This document shows, in pieces, positions 17,401 through 26,201 of a stretch of DNA of 64,000 nucleotides (the stretch's first letter is position 1; each line of letters begins with the position of its first letter). Under the pieces are notes generated by a model, which searched no databases, was not told the DNA's origin, and saw nothing but the letters and a program-made list of their open reading frames with translations. The position numbers and the translations under genes are program-made. The stretch covers positions 62,001-126,000 of the forward strand of contig JAIUOC010000009.1 of assembly GCA_020161265.1 (NCBI GenBank), given 5' to 3'. The DNA comes from Chloroflexota bacterium (lineage in GTDB: Bacteria; Chloroflexota; Chloroflexia; Chloroflexales; Herpetosiphonaceae).

Positions 17401-18495
17401 GTGAAACGTTTTTTTCAACAATGGCTTCATTCGCTCAATTATTCCGACCCCGTTCAACAGCAGCAAGCCCAAATTATGCAGGGCATTCTTTTGGGTTCGT
17501 TTATGGCCAGCACTGGTGCTTTAATTGTGCCATTCGTTGCTCCAGTTACCTCAATTCAAGCAATCGGTATTGCGCTGGCAATTGGTGCCGCAATTATGAT
17601 TTTTCTGGTAGCTTTATTACTGTTGCGGCGCAATTATTTTAAATTGGCACTCTTTGGTAGCGTTTTTGGTTTATCGTTCTTTTTACTGATTATGTTGCTT
17701 GGCACTGGCTTAGCTGATAGCGGCGCGATTATTTTTGGTTTGGCTGTGCCCATGGCTTTGGCTAGTTTGCTCAGTGGTCGCAAATTAACATTCGTGATGA
17801 TTGGTGTTGGCCTGTTTGGATTGATTGCAACTGCCCTTGCCGAAGCTTTTGTGCCGCAAATCACGGGCTTTGCCAAGCCGATGGATAAAAACTATGGCGG
17901 CATTATTGGCGGCTATACCGCAGTTGCCTTGGTGCTTGGTATGGTCTTATCGCGCTACAGCAGCGCCTTATCAACCGCGCTCAACACCGCACGTATCCGC
18001 CAAACCGAGCTTGAGCAGCTCCAAGCTAGCCTTGAACAAACGGTGGCTGAACGCACTGCTACCTTACAAAATACTCTAGCCGAGCTTAAACAACGGGCAG
18101 CCGAGCAAGCCCAATTGCTTGAGGCCAACCAGCAACAGGCCGTGGTTATTCGCGAGTTAGGTGTGCCCGTGATTCCGCTTGGTGGTCGGCGTTTGGTTGT
18201 GCCACTGGTCGGCCAGCTTGATCAAGCGCGTTTGAATACAATTCGTGAGCGAGTTATCAGCGCCGTGGTGCAGCAACGTGCCCGCCAAGTCCTGCTCGAT
18301 GTAACCGGCGTGCCCTTAGTTGATGTCCATATGGCTGGCGAATTGGCCGCCGTAATTGCCGCAACCAGCCTCGTTGGGGCTGAAACCGCGCTGGTGGGCA
18401 TCAACCCCGATGTGGCCCAAGGCTTGGTTGGCTCAGGCATCGATGTTTCGCGCTTGCCAGCCTTTGCATCTTTAGAACAAGCATTGAATTCGTAG
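17401..18495 (+). CDS. Membrane-anchored STAS domain protein (RsbR-like)
   Basis: 364 aa. The N-terminal 200 residues hold about five or six membrane helices (first at about 25-50). A coiled coil follows (about 198-245; LEQLQASLEQTVAERTATL), then a C-terminal STAS domain of the RsbR/RsbS type: REELG-like VIRELGVPVIPL, VPLVGQLDQARL, ARQVLLDVTGVPLVDVHMAG, VGINPDVAQGLVGSGIDVSR. Such proteins form stressosome-like scaffolds that are phosphorylated by RsbT kinases. Here the usual RsbR target Thr/Ser in the DVTG segment is retained (Thr of LDVTGV). The GTG start is preceded by GAGGAG. An RsbT-like kinase is encoded near 27 kb. It stands 31 nt before an epimerase gene. Confidence 0.8.
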   Translation: MKRFFQQWLHSLNYSDPVQQQQAQIMQGILLGSFMASTGALIVPFVAPVTSIQAIGIALAIGAAIMIFLVALLLLRRNYFKLALFGSVFGLSFFLLIMLLGTGLADSGAIIFGLAVPMALASLLSGRKLTFVMIGVGLFGLIATALAEAFVPQITGFAKPMDKNYGGIIGGYTAVALVLGMVLSRYSSALSTALNTARIRQTELEQLQASLEQTVAERTATLQNTLAELKQRAAEQAQLLEANQQQAVVIRELGVPVIPLGGRRLVVPLVGQLDQARLNTIRERVISAVVQQRARQVLLDVTGVPLVDVHMAGELAAVIAATSLVGAETALVGINPDVAQGLVGSGIDVSRLPAFASLEQALNS

Positions 18496-18525
18496 CCTGC
18501 ATCGTTGTAGTTGGGGGAATGGTCG

Positions 18526-19545
18526 ATGGCGCTTAAGCAATCCACACGGGCGTTGGTGATTGGTGGTTGTGGCTTTGTCGGCAAACATTTGGTGCAGCAA
18601 TTATTGGCATCAGGCCGCCCTGTGCGTGTTTTTGATCTTCAGCCCTATCCTGACCCTCAAGTCGAATCGGTTGTAGGCGATTTACGTCAAGCCGAGCAGG
18701 TATTGCAAGCCTGTCCCGATGTTGGCACAGTCTTTTTGTGTGCGGCAGCAGTCGATTGGGGTTGGGGCAATGCCCAACTCCTGCACGATGTCAATGTGTT
18801 GGGGCCGCAGCATGTGGTTGCTGCTTGCCAAGCAACAGGCGTTGCCCAACTGATTTATACCAGCAGCGTTGATGTGGTTTTCGAGGGCAAACCAATTCGC
18901 GCTGGCGATGAGCAATTGCCCTATCCCAAGCAACACTTAGATATTTATGGCGCGACCAAAACCGCTGGCGAACGTTTGGTTTTGGCCGCCAATGGTCAAG
19001 CGGGCTTAGCAACCTGTGCCTTGCGATTGGGTGGCGTGTATGGCCCAGGCGATTCGCATCGCTTGCCATCGTTGGTGAATTTAGGCAAGCGTGGCCCAAT
19101 TCCAAGGTTGGGCAATGGCTCGGCGCGATTTTCGCATATTTATGTTGAAAACGCCGCGCATGGCCATATTTTAGCCGCTCAACATTTGACTAAAAATGGC
19201 GCGATGAGTGGCCAAGCCTATTTCTTAGTTGATCCTAATCCTGATAACTTTTTTCTGTTTCTCAAGCCGATTGTTGAAGCCTTGGGTTTGTGCATGGCCA
19301 AGCGCCATGTGCCATTTGGCTTAATGAATTTCCTGGCATGGCCCAGCGAGTTCTGGTATCGCACAACGCGCAGCAAAAAACGCCCAAGCCTCACCCGCTA
19401 CACAGTTACCTCAACCTGCGTTGATTTTTGGTTTACTGGAGTCAAGGCCGCCAACGATTTTGGCTATCAGCCGTTGGTTGATTTGGCCGAAGCTCGCAAA
19501 CGCACAATCGCTTGGGCAAAGCAGGAGTTTAATCTAGGGATGTAG
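18526..19545 (+). CDS. NAD-dependent epimerase/dehydratase (3-beta-HSD-like extended SDR)
   Basis: 339 aa. Rossmann dinucleotide loop GGCGFVG at about residues 14-20, the VFLCAAAVDWGW strand, catalytic Ser/Tyr/Lys pattern with YTSSVD and YGATK, and a C-terminal part (FLKPIVEALGL, PFGLMNFLAWPSEFW, LTRYTVTSTCVDFW) typical of the 3-beta-hydroxysteroid dehydrogenase/isomerase-like or sterol C4-decarboxylase-like branch. The substrate is unknown; it could be a sugar nucleotide, dihydroflavonol-like ketone or hopanoid/sterol-type lipid. The start is ATG 18526 with GGGGGA 7 nt upstream. It follows the STAS gene closely but is probably functionally separate. Confidence 0.85.
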   Translation: MALKQSTRALVIGGCGFVGKHLVQQLLASGRPVRVFDLQPYPDPQVESVVGDLRQAEQVLQACPDVGTVFLCAAAVDWGWGNAQLLHDVNVLGPQHVVAACQATGVAQLIYTSSVDVVFEGKPIRAGDEQLPYPKQHLDIYGATKTAGERLVLAANGQAGLATCALRLGGVYGPGDSHRLPSLVNLGKRGPIPRLGNGSARFSHIYVENAAHGHILAAQHLTKNGAMSGQAYFLVDPNPDNFFLFLKPIVEALGLCMAKRHVPFGLMNFLAWPSEFWYRTTRSKKRPSLTRYTVTSTCVDFWFTGVKAANDFGYQPLVDLAEARKRTIAWAKQEFNLGM

Positions 19546-19598
19546 CCAAAATCAGCGGCCAGCGCTCAGTGTAATTGCTCTAAAAAATCTTCTGTTGC

Positions 19599-20276
19599 CT
19601 AGCGTTGGGTTTGTTTCAGCAGCTCATCAACATAATTGCAGGCCGCCAACGATGAATCACCAAACATACCAACCGACAATTTTGCATCTTCGGTTTGCAA
19701 CGTGCCACACCAGTGGGTTAGGGCATACTCGAGTTGCTGTGGGTCGCCCGTTACCAGCACATCACGCGAAAAGTGATACGCAAAGCGATCGATGTCAAAT
19801 TGAATTGCCTTAAACTGTTTAATTTGAGCAGCATTCAGTTTGCCTTGCTCAATTAATGCAATCCGAATCAACGCCAGATCATTCGACCAACCTACGGTAA
19901 TATGCAGGGAAAGCAGGCGTGGTGCGTAAAGCCCACGTTGACTTTGAAGGTGACGATGGCTAATTGCTTGGTTATAGATGTCAACCAGGCTATCGAGCAT
20001 ATTGAGTCTTGGAATAGTTTGGTTTAAATTGGCAATTGTTTGTTCAAGATCGCCTGCTTCAAAATCTTGCCAAGCATCACGAACATAAATATTGAGTGTA
20101 TCAAACTCACGCCATAGATGATGTCCACTCAAGGCAATATTTGCATCACGCTTGGCTTCGAGGCGCAAAATCGCCTTTTGATCGCGACTAATCTGATTAA
20201 AACTAGCTAGCAAGGCCACAATTAAGGCCATAATAACCCACGATGATCGTTTGATTTGTTTGATACGACTAAGCAT
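19599..20276 (-). CDS. Small single-span membrane protein, unknown function
   Basis: 225 aa. A basic N-terminus and one hydrophobic helix (about residues 12-28, WVIMALIVALLASF) anchor a helical domain with no recognisable family: DQKAILRLEAKRDANIA, YVRDAWQDFEAGDLEQTIA, LNQTIPRLNMLDSLVD. The pattern resembles the helical sensor or periplasmic region of signalling proteins, but no output domain is present. The start has GAAGGAAGGG 4-5 nt upstream. It is the only minus-strand gene before the tsaC operon and is separated from it by a 287-nt spacer that contains an unexplained structured segment. Confidence 0.7.
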   Translation of the reverse strand: MLSRIKQIKRSSWVIMALIVALLASFNQISRDQKAILRLEAKRDANIALSGHHLWREFDTLNIYVRDAWQDFEAGDLEQTIANLNQTIPRLNMLDSLVDIYNQAISHRHLQSQRGLYAPRLLSLHITVGWSNDLALIRIALIEQGKLNAAQIKQFKAIQFDIDRFAYHFSRDVLVTGDPQQLEYALTHWCGTLQTEDAKLSVGMFGDSSLAACNYVDELLKQTQR

Positions 20277-20429
20277 ATACCCTTCCTTCGGCTATAACTC
20301 CACCTCCAATACGCATCAAAGAGTTAAGTTAGAGCTGCAAAAATCAGGTATTTGGCTAGCACTTTTAGGTTAACTATCGCTAGTACTTAGGTATTTTTTG
20401 GGAATGTTTGAGGCTCATCAAAAGAGGTT

Positions 20430-20515
20430 TGGTGGAGACGTTGGGACTTGCACCCAAAGGACATCATGGCACGTTGGCTTTAACTGATGGACTGCCTATG
20501 CCGCCCCCATTGCCC
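20430..20515 (-). other. tRNA-like structured segment, not a canonical tRNA
   Basis: On the minus strand a segment begins GGGGGCG and ends CGTCTCC-ACCA. The two ends pair over 7 bp (two G-U). Before the 3' strand is a perfect 5-bp T-arm TTGGG-TGCAAGT-CCCAA. The 44 nt between fit a tRNA in length, but I cannot fold a proper D-arm or a 5-bp anticodon stem with a 7-nt loop, and the T-loop has G for the invariant second position. It may be a decayed tRNA, a tRNA-like RNA or chance. It lies in the 287-nt spacer before the small membrane protein gene. Confidence 0.3.
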
Positions 20516-20563
20516 AATTATTCTAGCAAATCTGCCGCGCTTATGGCTCAGCCCTTGAGCGGG

Positions 20564-21187
20564 TTAGGCTTCCAACCAAGGGCTGAGTTGCGCCGCTGAA
20601 ATCAGGCCTTGACGCAAAATTGTCGGTTGCTCACCACTGAGATCGACAATCGTTGAGGGTTGTTCGCCCGTTGCAAACCCACCATCAAGCACTAGCGGCA
20701 CGCGCCCAGCCAATTGTTCAGCCACAGCTTGCGCGGTATTCGGCGTTGGCTGGCCATGCAAATTGGCGCTGGTTCCAGCAATTGGCGTGCCAAATTGGCG
20801 AATCAAGTTGCGCAATTGCCCATGGTTTGGCACTCGCACGGCAATTGTCGCTTTGCCAGCAGTTAATAATTGCGGTAGCTGCGCGACCGCTGGCAAGACT
20901 AAGGTCAAGCCGCCTGGCCACCAAGCCTCAGCCAAACGCCACGCCAAATCGGGAATATCGCGGGCAACCTTGGGCAAATCATCCAAATCAGCCAACAACA
21001 CAGGTAGCGCAACCGTAGCTGGCCGTGCTTTGGCCTGAAAAACTTGGGCAATCGCTGCTTCATCCAAAGCCGAGCCACCAATGCCATAGACGGTATCGGT
21101 TGGAAAGCAGAGAATTTGGCCTTGCTGTAATTGCGCTAAGGCTAAGGCCAAACCGGCATCATCAAAATCGATAACATTGGTGTTCAT
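20564..21187 (-). CDS. tsaC: Threonylcarbamoyl-AMP synthase (YrdC/Sua5 family)
   Basis: Makes threonylcarbamoyl-AMP from Thr, bicarbonate and ATP, the first step of the universal t6A37 tRNA modification. 207 aa, so the short TsaC form without the Sua5 C-terminal domain. Hallmarks: FPTDTVYGIGG (residues 28-38), KARP (about 53), WPGGLTLVL, IAVRVPNH and GTPIAGTSANLHG. Its ATG overlaps the stop of the upstream DUF5656 gene by 4 nt, so they are cotranscribed with tsaC second. Other t6A genes are not in the window. Confidence 0.93.
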   Translation of the reverse strand: MNTNVIDFDDAGLALALAQLQQGQILCFPTDTVYGIGGSALDEAAIAQVFQAKARPATVALPVLLADLDDLPKVARDIPDLAWRLAEAWWPGGLTLVLPAVAQLPQLLTAGKATIAVRVPNHGQLRNLIRQFGTPIAGTSANLHGQPTPNTAQAVAEQLAGRVPLVLDGGFATGEQPSTIVDLSGEQPTILRQGLISAAQLSPWLEA

Positions 21188-22041
21188 AAGGTCGTTGCGG
21201 TCAAAATCACAAAGACGGCTGCGCCGACAATTCCCAATTCCCAGCCGATGCGCCGATCAAGCGTGCCAGCTTGGGCATGATGCAGCAAGTTCATCATCAC
21301 ATAAAACAGCGCCGTGAGCAGCGTTCCAACAATCAAAAATGGTGCAGGCCAGAAGCTAAGCATTGCCGCAGCCTCAGCAATCACCACACCAACCACGGTT
21401 AATGCCAACGATAATGGGCGTTGGTGATCGTTGACATTGCGGGCTAGCAGACGATAAGCCAAGGGCACACTGGCACTAAATGCCAAAATGCCAGTGAAAA
21501 TCATGCGATAGTGGGCGTTGGCAATGGCGCTGAACATACCAAAAGCTACCAAATAGGCCACTGCTTGCAAGCCAACCCGTGCCTTATCACGCACCTCAGT
21601 ATCGCGATCGAGCACATAGTGTTGGGCAACCAAGGTTCCAGTTAATAAGCTGCCACAAACCACCAACACCAAAATAAAAGCCGTGCCTTGCAAGGTTTCT
21701 TGAAACAGCCGAAAGAAGGCAAACGAGCCAACCACAACTGCTGAGGGCAAAACCCAAAACAAGGGCACAATCTCGATTTTGCTGAGTGGGCCAGGCAAAC
21801 GCAACAGTTCGCGATGCTCCAAGGCAGGGTGCGCTTTGGCCAATAAATCGGCTCCGGTGCTGATAATAATTACCAGCAAGGCGATAATAAACCACGCCAC
21901 CGAAATCACTGGTAGGTCGTTGCTAATGCGAGCTACCAAGGGATAATCAGGGTTGGATTCGAGCAGAAAGACCACCATCAAGCCTAAAACCACCAAACTG
22001 ATTAATGGCAAAATGCGGTCGAAACGCGGTGTTAGTTTCAT
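21184..22041 (-). CDS. Multi-pass membrane protein, DUF5656-like
   Basis: 285 aa with about eight predicted hydrophobic helices, starting with LPLISLVVLGLMVVFLL (residues 11-27) and ending with LGIVGAAVFVILTATTL. No catalytic motif stands out. The pattern of helices and the pairing with a Chloroflexota tsaC resemble the DUF5656 family, but that is from memory of the family and not proven. It is the first gene of a two-gene unit with tsaC (4-nt overlap). Confidence 0.7.
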   Translation of the reverse strand: MKLTPRFDRILPLISLVVLGLMVVFLLESNPDYPLVARISNDLPVISVAWFIIALLVIIISTGADLLAKAHPALEHRELLRLPGPLSKIEIVPLFWVLPSAVVVGSFAFFRLFQETLQGTAFILVLVVCGSLLTGTLVAQHYVLDRDTEVRDKARVGLQAVAYLVAFGMFSAIANAHYRMIFTGILAFSASVPLAYRLLARNVNDHQRPLSLALTVVGVVIAEAAAMLSFWPAPFLIVGTLLTALFYVMMNLLHHAQAGTLDRRIGWELGIVGAAVFVILTATTL

Positions 22042-22099
22042 ATGCTATCAAGATAGCCTAGCTGGGCTAGCCTATCGCTAGGATTATGCTTGGCATAAT

Positions 22100-23398
22100 C
22101 TACTTGAATAATTCGGCAATTCGCGCTTGAATTGCTGGTAAATCTGGTTGAATGATGTAAGCACCATCGCTCGTGCTAGTTTCATAGCCATAGTTTAAAT
22201 CAATCGATTCGCGCTGAATCGCTGTTGGCTCGAAATTCTGGATTGCCAGCACCAAACGCAAGGTCGTCGGCAAATCGATGCTGGTATATTCGAGGGTATT
22301 GTACAACGAGCTAACCAATTCGATGTTGTCAACGCTATTATTGGCTTGCATGAGGTTTTGTAAGCGGGCAAAAATCGCTAAAAGCACCTGCTGTTGACGC
22401 TTACCACGCTCAAAATCGTTGTCGGCATGACGAGTGCGGCTATAAATTAGCGCCGTTGCTCCATCCATATGTTGGATGCCTGGCAAAAAATGTGCTTCCA
22501 TATAGCCATAATCAAAGGTTGGGTAACGCGAATCGTAAATTTCTTTGGGCACATCAACCTCAATGCCCCCAATTAAATCGACCATGGTGATCATTTCTTC
22601 AAAGGTTGTAACCACTACTGCATCAATTGGCTGGCCGATGGTAGTGCTCAAGGTTTGGCGTGCCAATTCGGCTCCAGCTTCAGCATCGCCATTATCGCCC
22701 TCACCATACATATAAGTAGCATTTAATTTGACCGAAAAGCCATATTCTGGCGGCAAAGCGACCCATAAATCGCGGGGCAAGGAAACCAAGGCCGCGCTTT
22801 GATTGCGTGGATTGAGATGCAAAACCAACAACGCATCAGCCCGCGCTGGCTCAGTCTCGCCAGGCCGTCGATCCAAACCCAAAATTGCCACCGTCATGGC
22901 GGCTAATGGTCGCGGGGTTGCGCTCGGTCGTGGGGTGTTGGTTGGTCGCGGGGTTGCACTTGGCTCAGTTGTGGCAATGACTTGGGCGGTAGCCGTTGGC
23001 TGAATCACTGGAATCAAACTTGGTTCAGCTACGCCGCCTGCAATAACTGGCACTGGCGTGGTACTTGGCTCAATTTGCACTCCAACCACTTGCTCAGGCG
23101 TGCTCCACCACCACCAACCACCGCCAAGCACCAATACTGCCAGCATAGCAAAAACGGCCAGCGGCCAGCGGCGGCGAGTTGGGTTAGTGGGTACTGGCGT
23201 GGGCGTAACTGCTGCAAGCACTGGCTCTTCAAGCAGAGTCGTTAATAATTGGCGCTGCTCTTCAACCTGCAATACTTCTAATAAGGCATAGCAATCGGCA
23301 CAATTGGCAATGTGGAAACCCATTTGAGCACGTTCGGGCGGGCGCACCGCCGGACGAATTCCTGCCGCAAGTTGGCGGCGCACGTCTTGACATTCCAT
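22100..23398 (-). CDS. LytR-CpsA-Psr (LCP) wall-polymer ligase with N-terminal anti-sigma-type zinc finger
   Basis: 432 aa. Residues 1-40 hold a zf-HC2/ZAS motif: Cys3 and H29-x3-C33-x2-C36 (HIANCADC). A cytoplasmic linker leads to one membrane helix (about 76-95, WPLAVFAMLAVLVLGGGWWW), a Thr/Pro linker, then an extracytoplasmic LCP domain: GLDRRPGE, ARADALLVLHLNP, LVSLPRDLWV, KLNATYMYG, IDLIGGIEV-like VDLIGGIEVDVP, YSRTRHADNDFERGKRQQ. LCP enzymes transfer glycopolymers from undecaprenyl diphosphate to peptidoglycan; the phosphate-binding Arg/Asp residues are present. The fusion of a zinc finger, normally in anti-sigma factors, to an LCP domain is unusual. No sigma factor gene is adjacent. 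Confidence 0.88.
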   Translation of the reverse strand: MECQDVRRQLAAGIRPAVRPPERAQMGFHIANCADCYALLEVLQVEEQRQLLTTLLEEPVLAAVTPTPVPTNPTRRRWPLAVFAMLAVLVLGGGWWWWSTPEQVVGVQIEPSTTPVPVIAGGVAEPSLIPVIQPTATAQVIATTEPSATPRPTNTPRPSATPRPLAAMTVAILGLDRRPGETEPARADALLVLHLNPRNQSAALVSLPRDLWVALPPEYGFSVKLNATYMYGEGDNGDAEAGAELARQTLSTTIGQPIDAVVVTTFEEMITMVDLIGGIEVDVPKEIYDSRYPTFDYGYMEAHFLPGIQHMDGATALIYSRTRHADNDFERGKRQQQVLLAIFARLQNLMQANNSVDNIELVSSLYNTLEYTSIDLPTTLRLVLAIQNFEPTAIQRESIDLNYGYETSTSDGAYIIQPDLPAIQARIAELFK

Positions 23399-23458
23399 GC
23401 AACGTCCTTGAGGATGGTAGTTTGTCGCTTGATTATAGGCGGCTCGTCGCGAAGATGC

Positions 23459-23491
23459 AAAAAACGTAGCCTACGTATCAGCTACGTTTTT
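23459..23491 (-). terminator. Intrinsic terminator downstream of the histidine kinase operon
   Basis: AAAACGTAGC (23461-23470) and GCTACGTTTT (23481-23490) form a 10-bp stem with a 10-nt loop. On the minus strand the stem is followed by TTTT-TT, 25 nt after the kinase stop. The symmetrical A/T flanks would allow it to work in both directions. Confidence 0.8.
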
Positions 23492-23514
23492 ATTCAGAAC
23501 CCATCTAGAACATG

Positions 23515-26169
23515 TTAATCAGCAGCGACTGGCATAATAAACGTAAAGGTTGTGCCTTGGTTGACCGCACTTTCAAGCCAAATCCGGCCACCCATCAGTT
23601 GAATTAGCGGGCGAACCAGCGAAAGCCCTAAGCCCGTCCCGCCAGCCTCAATTTTTAGCGGGTTTTCGGTACGATAGAAGCGATCAAAGACTTTTTCATG
23701 TTCGCTGGGGTCGATGCCCACGCCGCTATCTTGCACCGCCAAGGCGATATAGCGCCGCCCGACTTGCAGCCCTTCACGTTGCTTGTTTGGAATATCATTG
23801 AAATTGATTTCGAAGGCTTTCACGCTGATTTTGCCGCCATTGGGCGTGTATTTGATCGCGTTTGAGAGCACGTTCGAGGCCACTTGGCGAATACGCTCCA
23901 TATCGCTCCAAATGTACGGCAAATTGGGCGCGAGGCTCAGCGAGAATTCTTGTTGGCGCTGGGTGATTTCGGCTCGTGCATTGCCAACCACGCTACTCAT
24001 GACATCGGCGACCATCAGCCGGGCCATTTGCAATTCAACGCTGCCAGTTTCAATCTTGGTGATATCCAGCAAATCGTTGATAATCGCGATCATGCGCTCA
24101 GAGTTATGGGCAATGGTATTGAGAAATTCCTTCTGAGTGGAATTTACTTCGCCCAACGAACCCATCGCCAGCAATTGGGTATAGCCTTTGATCGAGGTCA
24201 TCGGCGTGCGTAACTCGTGCGAAACCGTACCAATAAACTCAGTTTTCAACCGATCCGATTCGACTTCGCGAGTAATATCACGGCCAATCAAACACGCGCC
24301 CAGCAATTCGCCACGCTCAGTCATCACCGGAACCAAAGTGACGCTGATCGATTGGGTTGCCCGTTTGATGATAATGCCTTGGGTTTGGGCCGCATCGGGG
24401 TTATTCAAAACCGCTCCCAGCGGATCGCCTGGCAATTTGATATGCAATGATTCAAGCAACTCATCGAAGCTTTGGGTTACCAACTCATCAAGTGGCCGAT
24501 CCAGAATTGATTCGGCGGCAGCGTTGGCCAAAATAATATTGCGATCAAGATTGAACACAATCACTGCATCGTTGAGCGATTGTAAAATAGCGTTGTTTTG
24601 GCTCGAAACTTCTTCTTGATGGCGCAACATAGTTGAAAGCTTGATGGTGCGTTCGGCCAAATATTCGTAAAGCTGGGCGTTATAAATGGCAATTGCGATT
24701 TCGCCAGCAATTGCTTTGAGCAAACGCATATGGCTTTGATTGAAAAAGTGCGATTTGGGATGCGAGAGCATCAACACGCCCACAATATCATCGCCAGCGA
24801 TCAGCGGCATGCCCACCAACGAACCAGTATTTTTGCCAACCTCTTGGCCAAAGGCATCAACTTGCACCCAACGATCATCGTTGGTCACATCGTTAACCAA
24901 GGCAGGCTGACGGTGTTGGGCGATCCAGCCGACCAAGCCTTCACCAATTTGGAAGCGCCGCGAACCAAGGGTATGCGAAATTCCGGCCAAAGTTGCCCGA
25001 TCAACCAGCAAACCAGTGGCTGCGTCGATCAGCATCACCGAGCCATGTTGCACGCCAGTCAGGTTGGCTAGTGCTTGCAAAATCCGGTTGAGCAGCACAT
25101 CAATTTCGAGAGTAGAAATATCGCGAGCAATATCAGCAATCGCTTCGAGCCGATCGCGTTCTTCGCTCAGTTCGGCGGTACGCTCGGCAACTTTGCGTTC
25201 GAGGTCGGCGTTTAATTGCTGCACTGTGCTATACAAACGAATATTTTGCAGCGTGACCACAATTTGGTTGGCAACCGTGCGCCAGAGGTTCATCATCACA
25301 TCATCGATGCGCTCGATCAAAGTTGAGCCTTGGGCCACCAAACAACCAAGCATATTGTTTTCTTGGCGCAGCGGCACAAACAACGCTCCTTGGTTATCGA
25401 CCATCCACGAGGTGCTATGCGGTTCGATCACAGGTTGGAGTTGCACCATACCCTGAGCGGTAGCGACTTTGAGCGCTGCAGGCAAATTTTCAGGATCAAG
25501 CGGCTGACCGGTTAATTTGGCCCAATCATCGCCCCAAGCATGTTCGATCATCCAAGTGTCGTCGTCGATCCGCAACACAATTGCACAGCGCTCGACAGTA
25601 AACGCTGAGAGAATTCGTGGGCCAATATCTTCAAGAATTTCGCGATCCAGTGAGGCGCTCATGGCTTGCGAAAGCTCGTAGAGCGTAGACATCTGCAAAG
25701 CAAAATAATCGGATTCTGAAGCCATTTGGGCTTGATGATCAAGCAGATATTCGGCTTGGGCCACCTGTTCACGCAATTCGGCTTGCACTGTGGTGTTGTG
25801 ATGGTTGGTGAGCAAAATCGTACAGCGCTCGACCAATTGATCAAGCTCGTTCGACGATTGCCAGCGCGTCAGCTTGTGGGTTTGCAATACATCGACGATT
25901 GCTGGGCGTAACTGAAAACTCAGCTGAATCAGCGTGGTTAATTCAAAGGCATGCCAATCGATGCCCAACTCAACCAAAGCTAGTTCAAGATCGGTTTGCT
26001 CAGCAGGTAACGTCAGCAGCAACTCATATAAACGCCGCACATGCACTGAGGGAAAATGCACCCCATTTTTGGGCACAGCAGTGCCGAGGCGATGCACCCA
26101 GCGGGCGATCACTTGCTCAGCATTATCAATCAGAAATTGACGCAATTGAGGCGTAGACGTTTTCTGCAT
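23515..26169 (-). CDS. Sensor histidine kinase with two GAF domains and a PAS domain
   Basis: 884 aa, soluble. Order: N-terminal helical domain (about 1-125, RsbRD-like appearance), coiled coil, GAF 1 (about 165-305), coiled coil (ADLERKVAERTAELSEERD), GAF 2 (about 345-500), PAS (about 530-650), HisKA with phosphoacceptor in TVSHELRTPMTSIKGY, and HATPase_c with NAIKYTPNGG, DSGVGIDPSEHEKVFDRFYR and GGTGLGLSLVRPLIQLMGG. No receiver is attached and no cognate regulator is adjacent. It is the third gene of a minus-strand unit with an RsbT-like kinase and an RsbX-like phosphatase, 32 nt after the latter. Start: ATG 26169 has AGAAGG upstream; an earlier in-frame codon adds only six residues. Confidence 0.93.
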   Translation of the reverse strand: MQKTSTPQLRQFLIDNAEQVIARWVHRLGTAVPKNGVHFPSVHVRRLYELLLTLPAEQTDLELALVELGIDWHAFELTTLIQLSFQLRPAIVDVLQTHKLTRWQSSNELDQLVERCTILLTNHHNTTVQAELREQVAQAEYLLDHQAQMASESDYFALQMSTLYELSQAMSASLDREILEDIGPRILSAFTVERCAIVLRIDDDTWMIEHAWGDDWAKLTGQPLDPENLPAALKVATAQGMVQLQPVIEPHSTSWMVDNQGALFVPLRQENNMLGCLVAQGSTLIERIDDVMMNLWRTVANQIVVTLQNIRLYSTVQQLNADLERKVAERTAELSEERDRLEAIADIARDISTLEIDVLLNRILQALANLTGVQHGSVMLIDAATGLLVDRATLAGISHTLGSRRFQIGEGLVGWIAQHRQPALVNDVTNDDRWVQVDAFGQEVGKNTGSLVGMPLIAGDDIVGVLMLSHPKSHFFNQSHMRLLKAIAGEIAIAIYNAQLYEYLAERTIKLSTMLRHQEEVSSQNNAILQSLNDAVIVFNLDRNIILANAAAESILDRPLDELVTQSFDELLESLHIKLPGDPLGAVLNNPDAAQTQGIIIKRATQSISVTLVPVMTERGELLGACLIGRDITREVESDRLKTEFIGTVSHELRTPMTSIKGYTQLLAMGSLGEVNSTQKEFLNTIAHNSERMIAIINDLLDITKIETGSVELQMARLMVADVMSSVVGNARAEITQRQQEFSLSLAPNLPYIWSDMERIRQVASNVLSNAIKYTPNGGKISVKAFEINFNDIPNKQREGLQVGRRYIALAVQDSGVGIDPSEHEKVFDRFYRTENPLKIEAGGTGLGLSLVRPLIQLMGGRIWLESAVNQGTTFTFIMPVAAD

Positions 26170-26201
26170 AGCGCACCTTCTGGACAAAACGCAAGGCTGA
26201 C

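Noticed and set aside
20430..20515. Functional tRNA gene call for the tRNA-like segment
   Set aside because: No D-arm or 5-bp anticodon stem with a 7-nt loop can be folded, and the T-loop deviates at an invariant position; it is listed as an unexplained structure instead.
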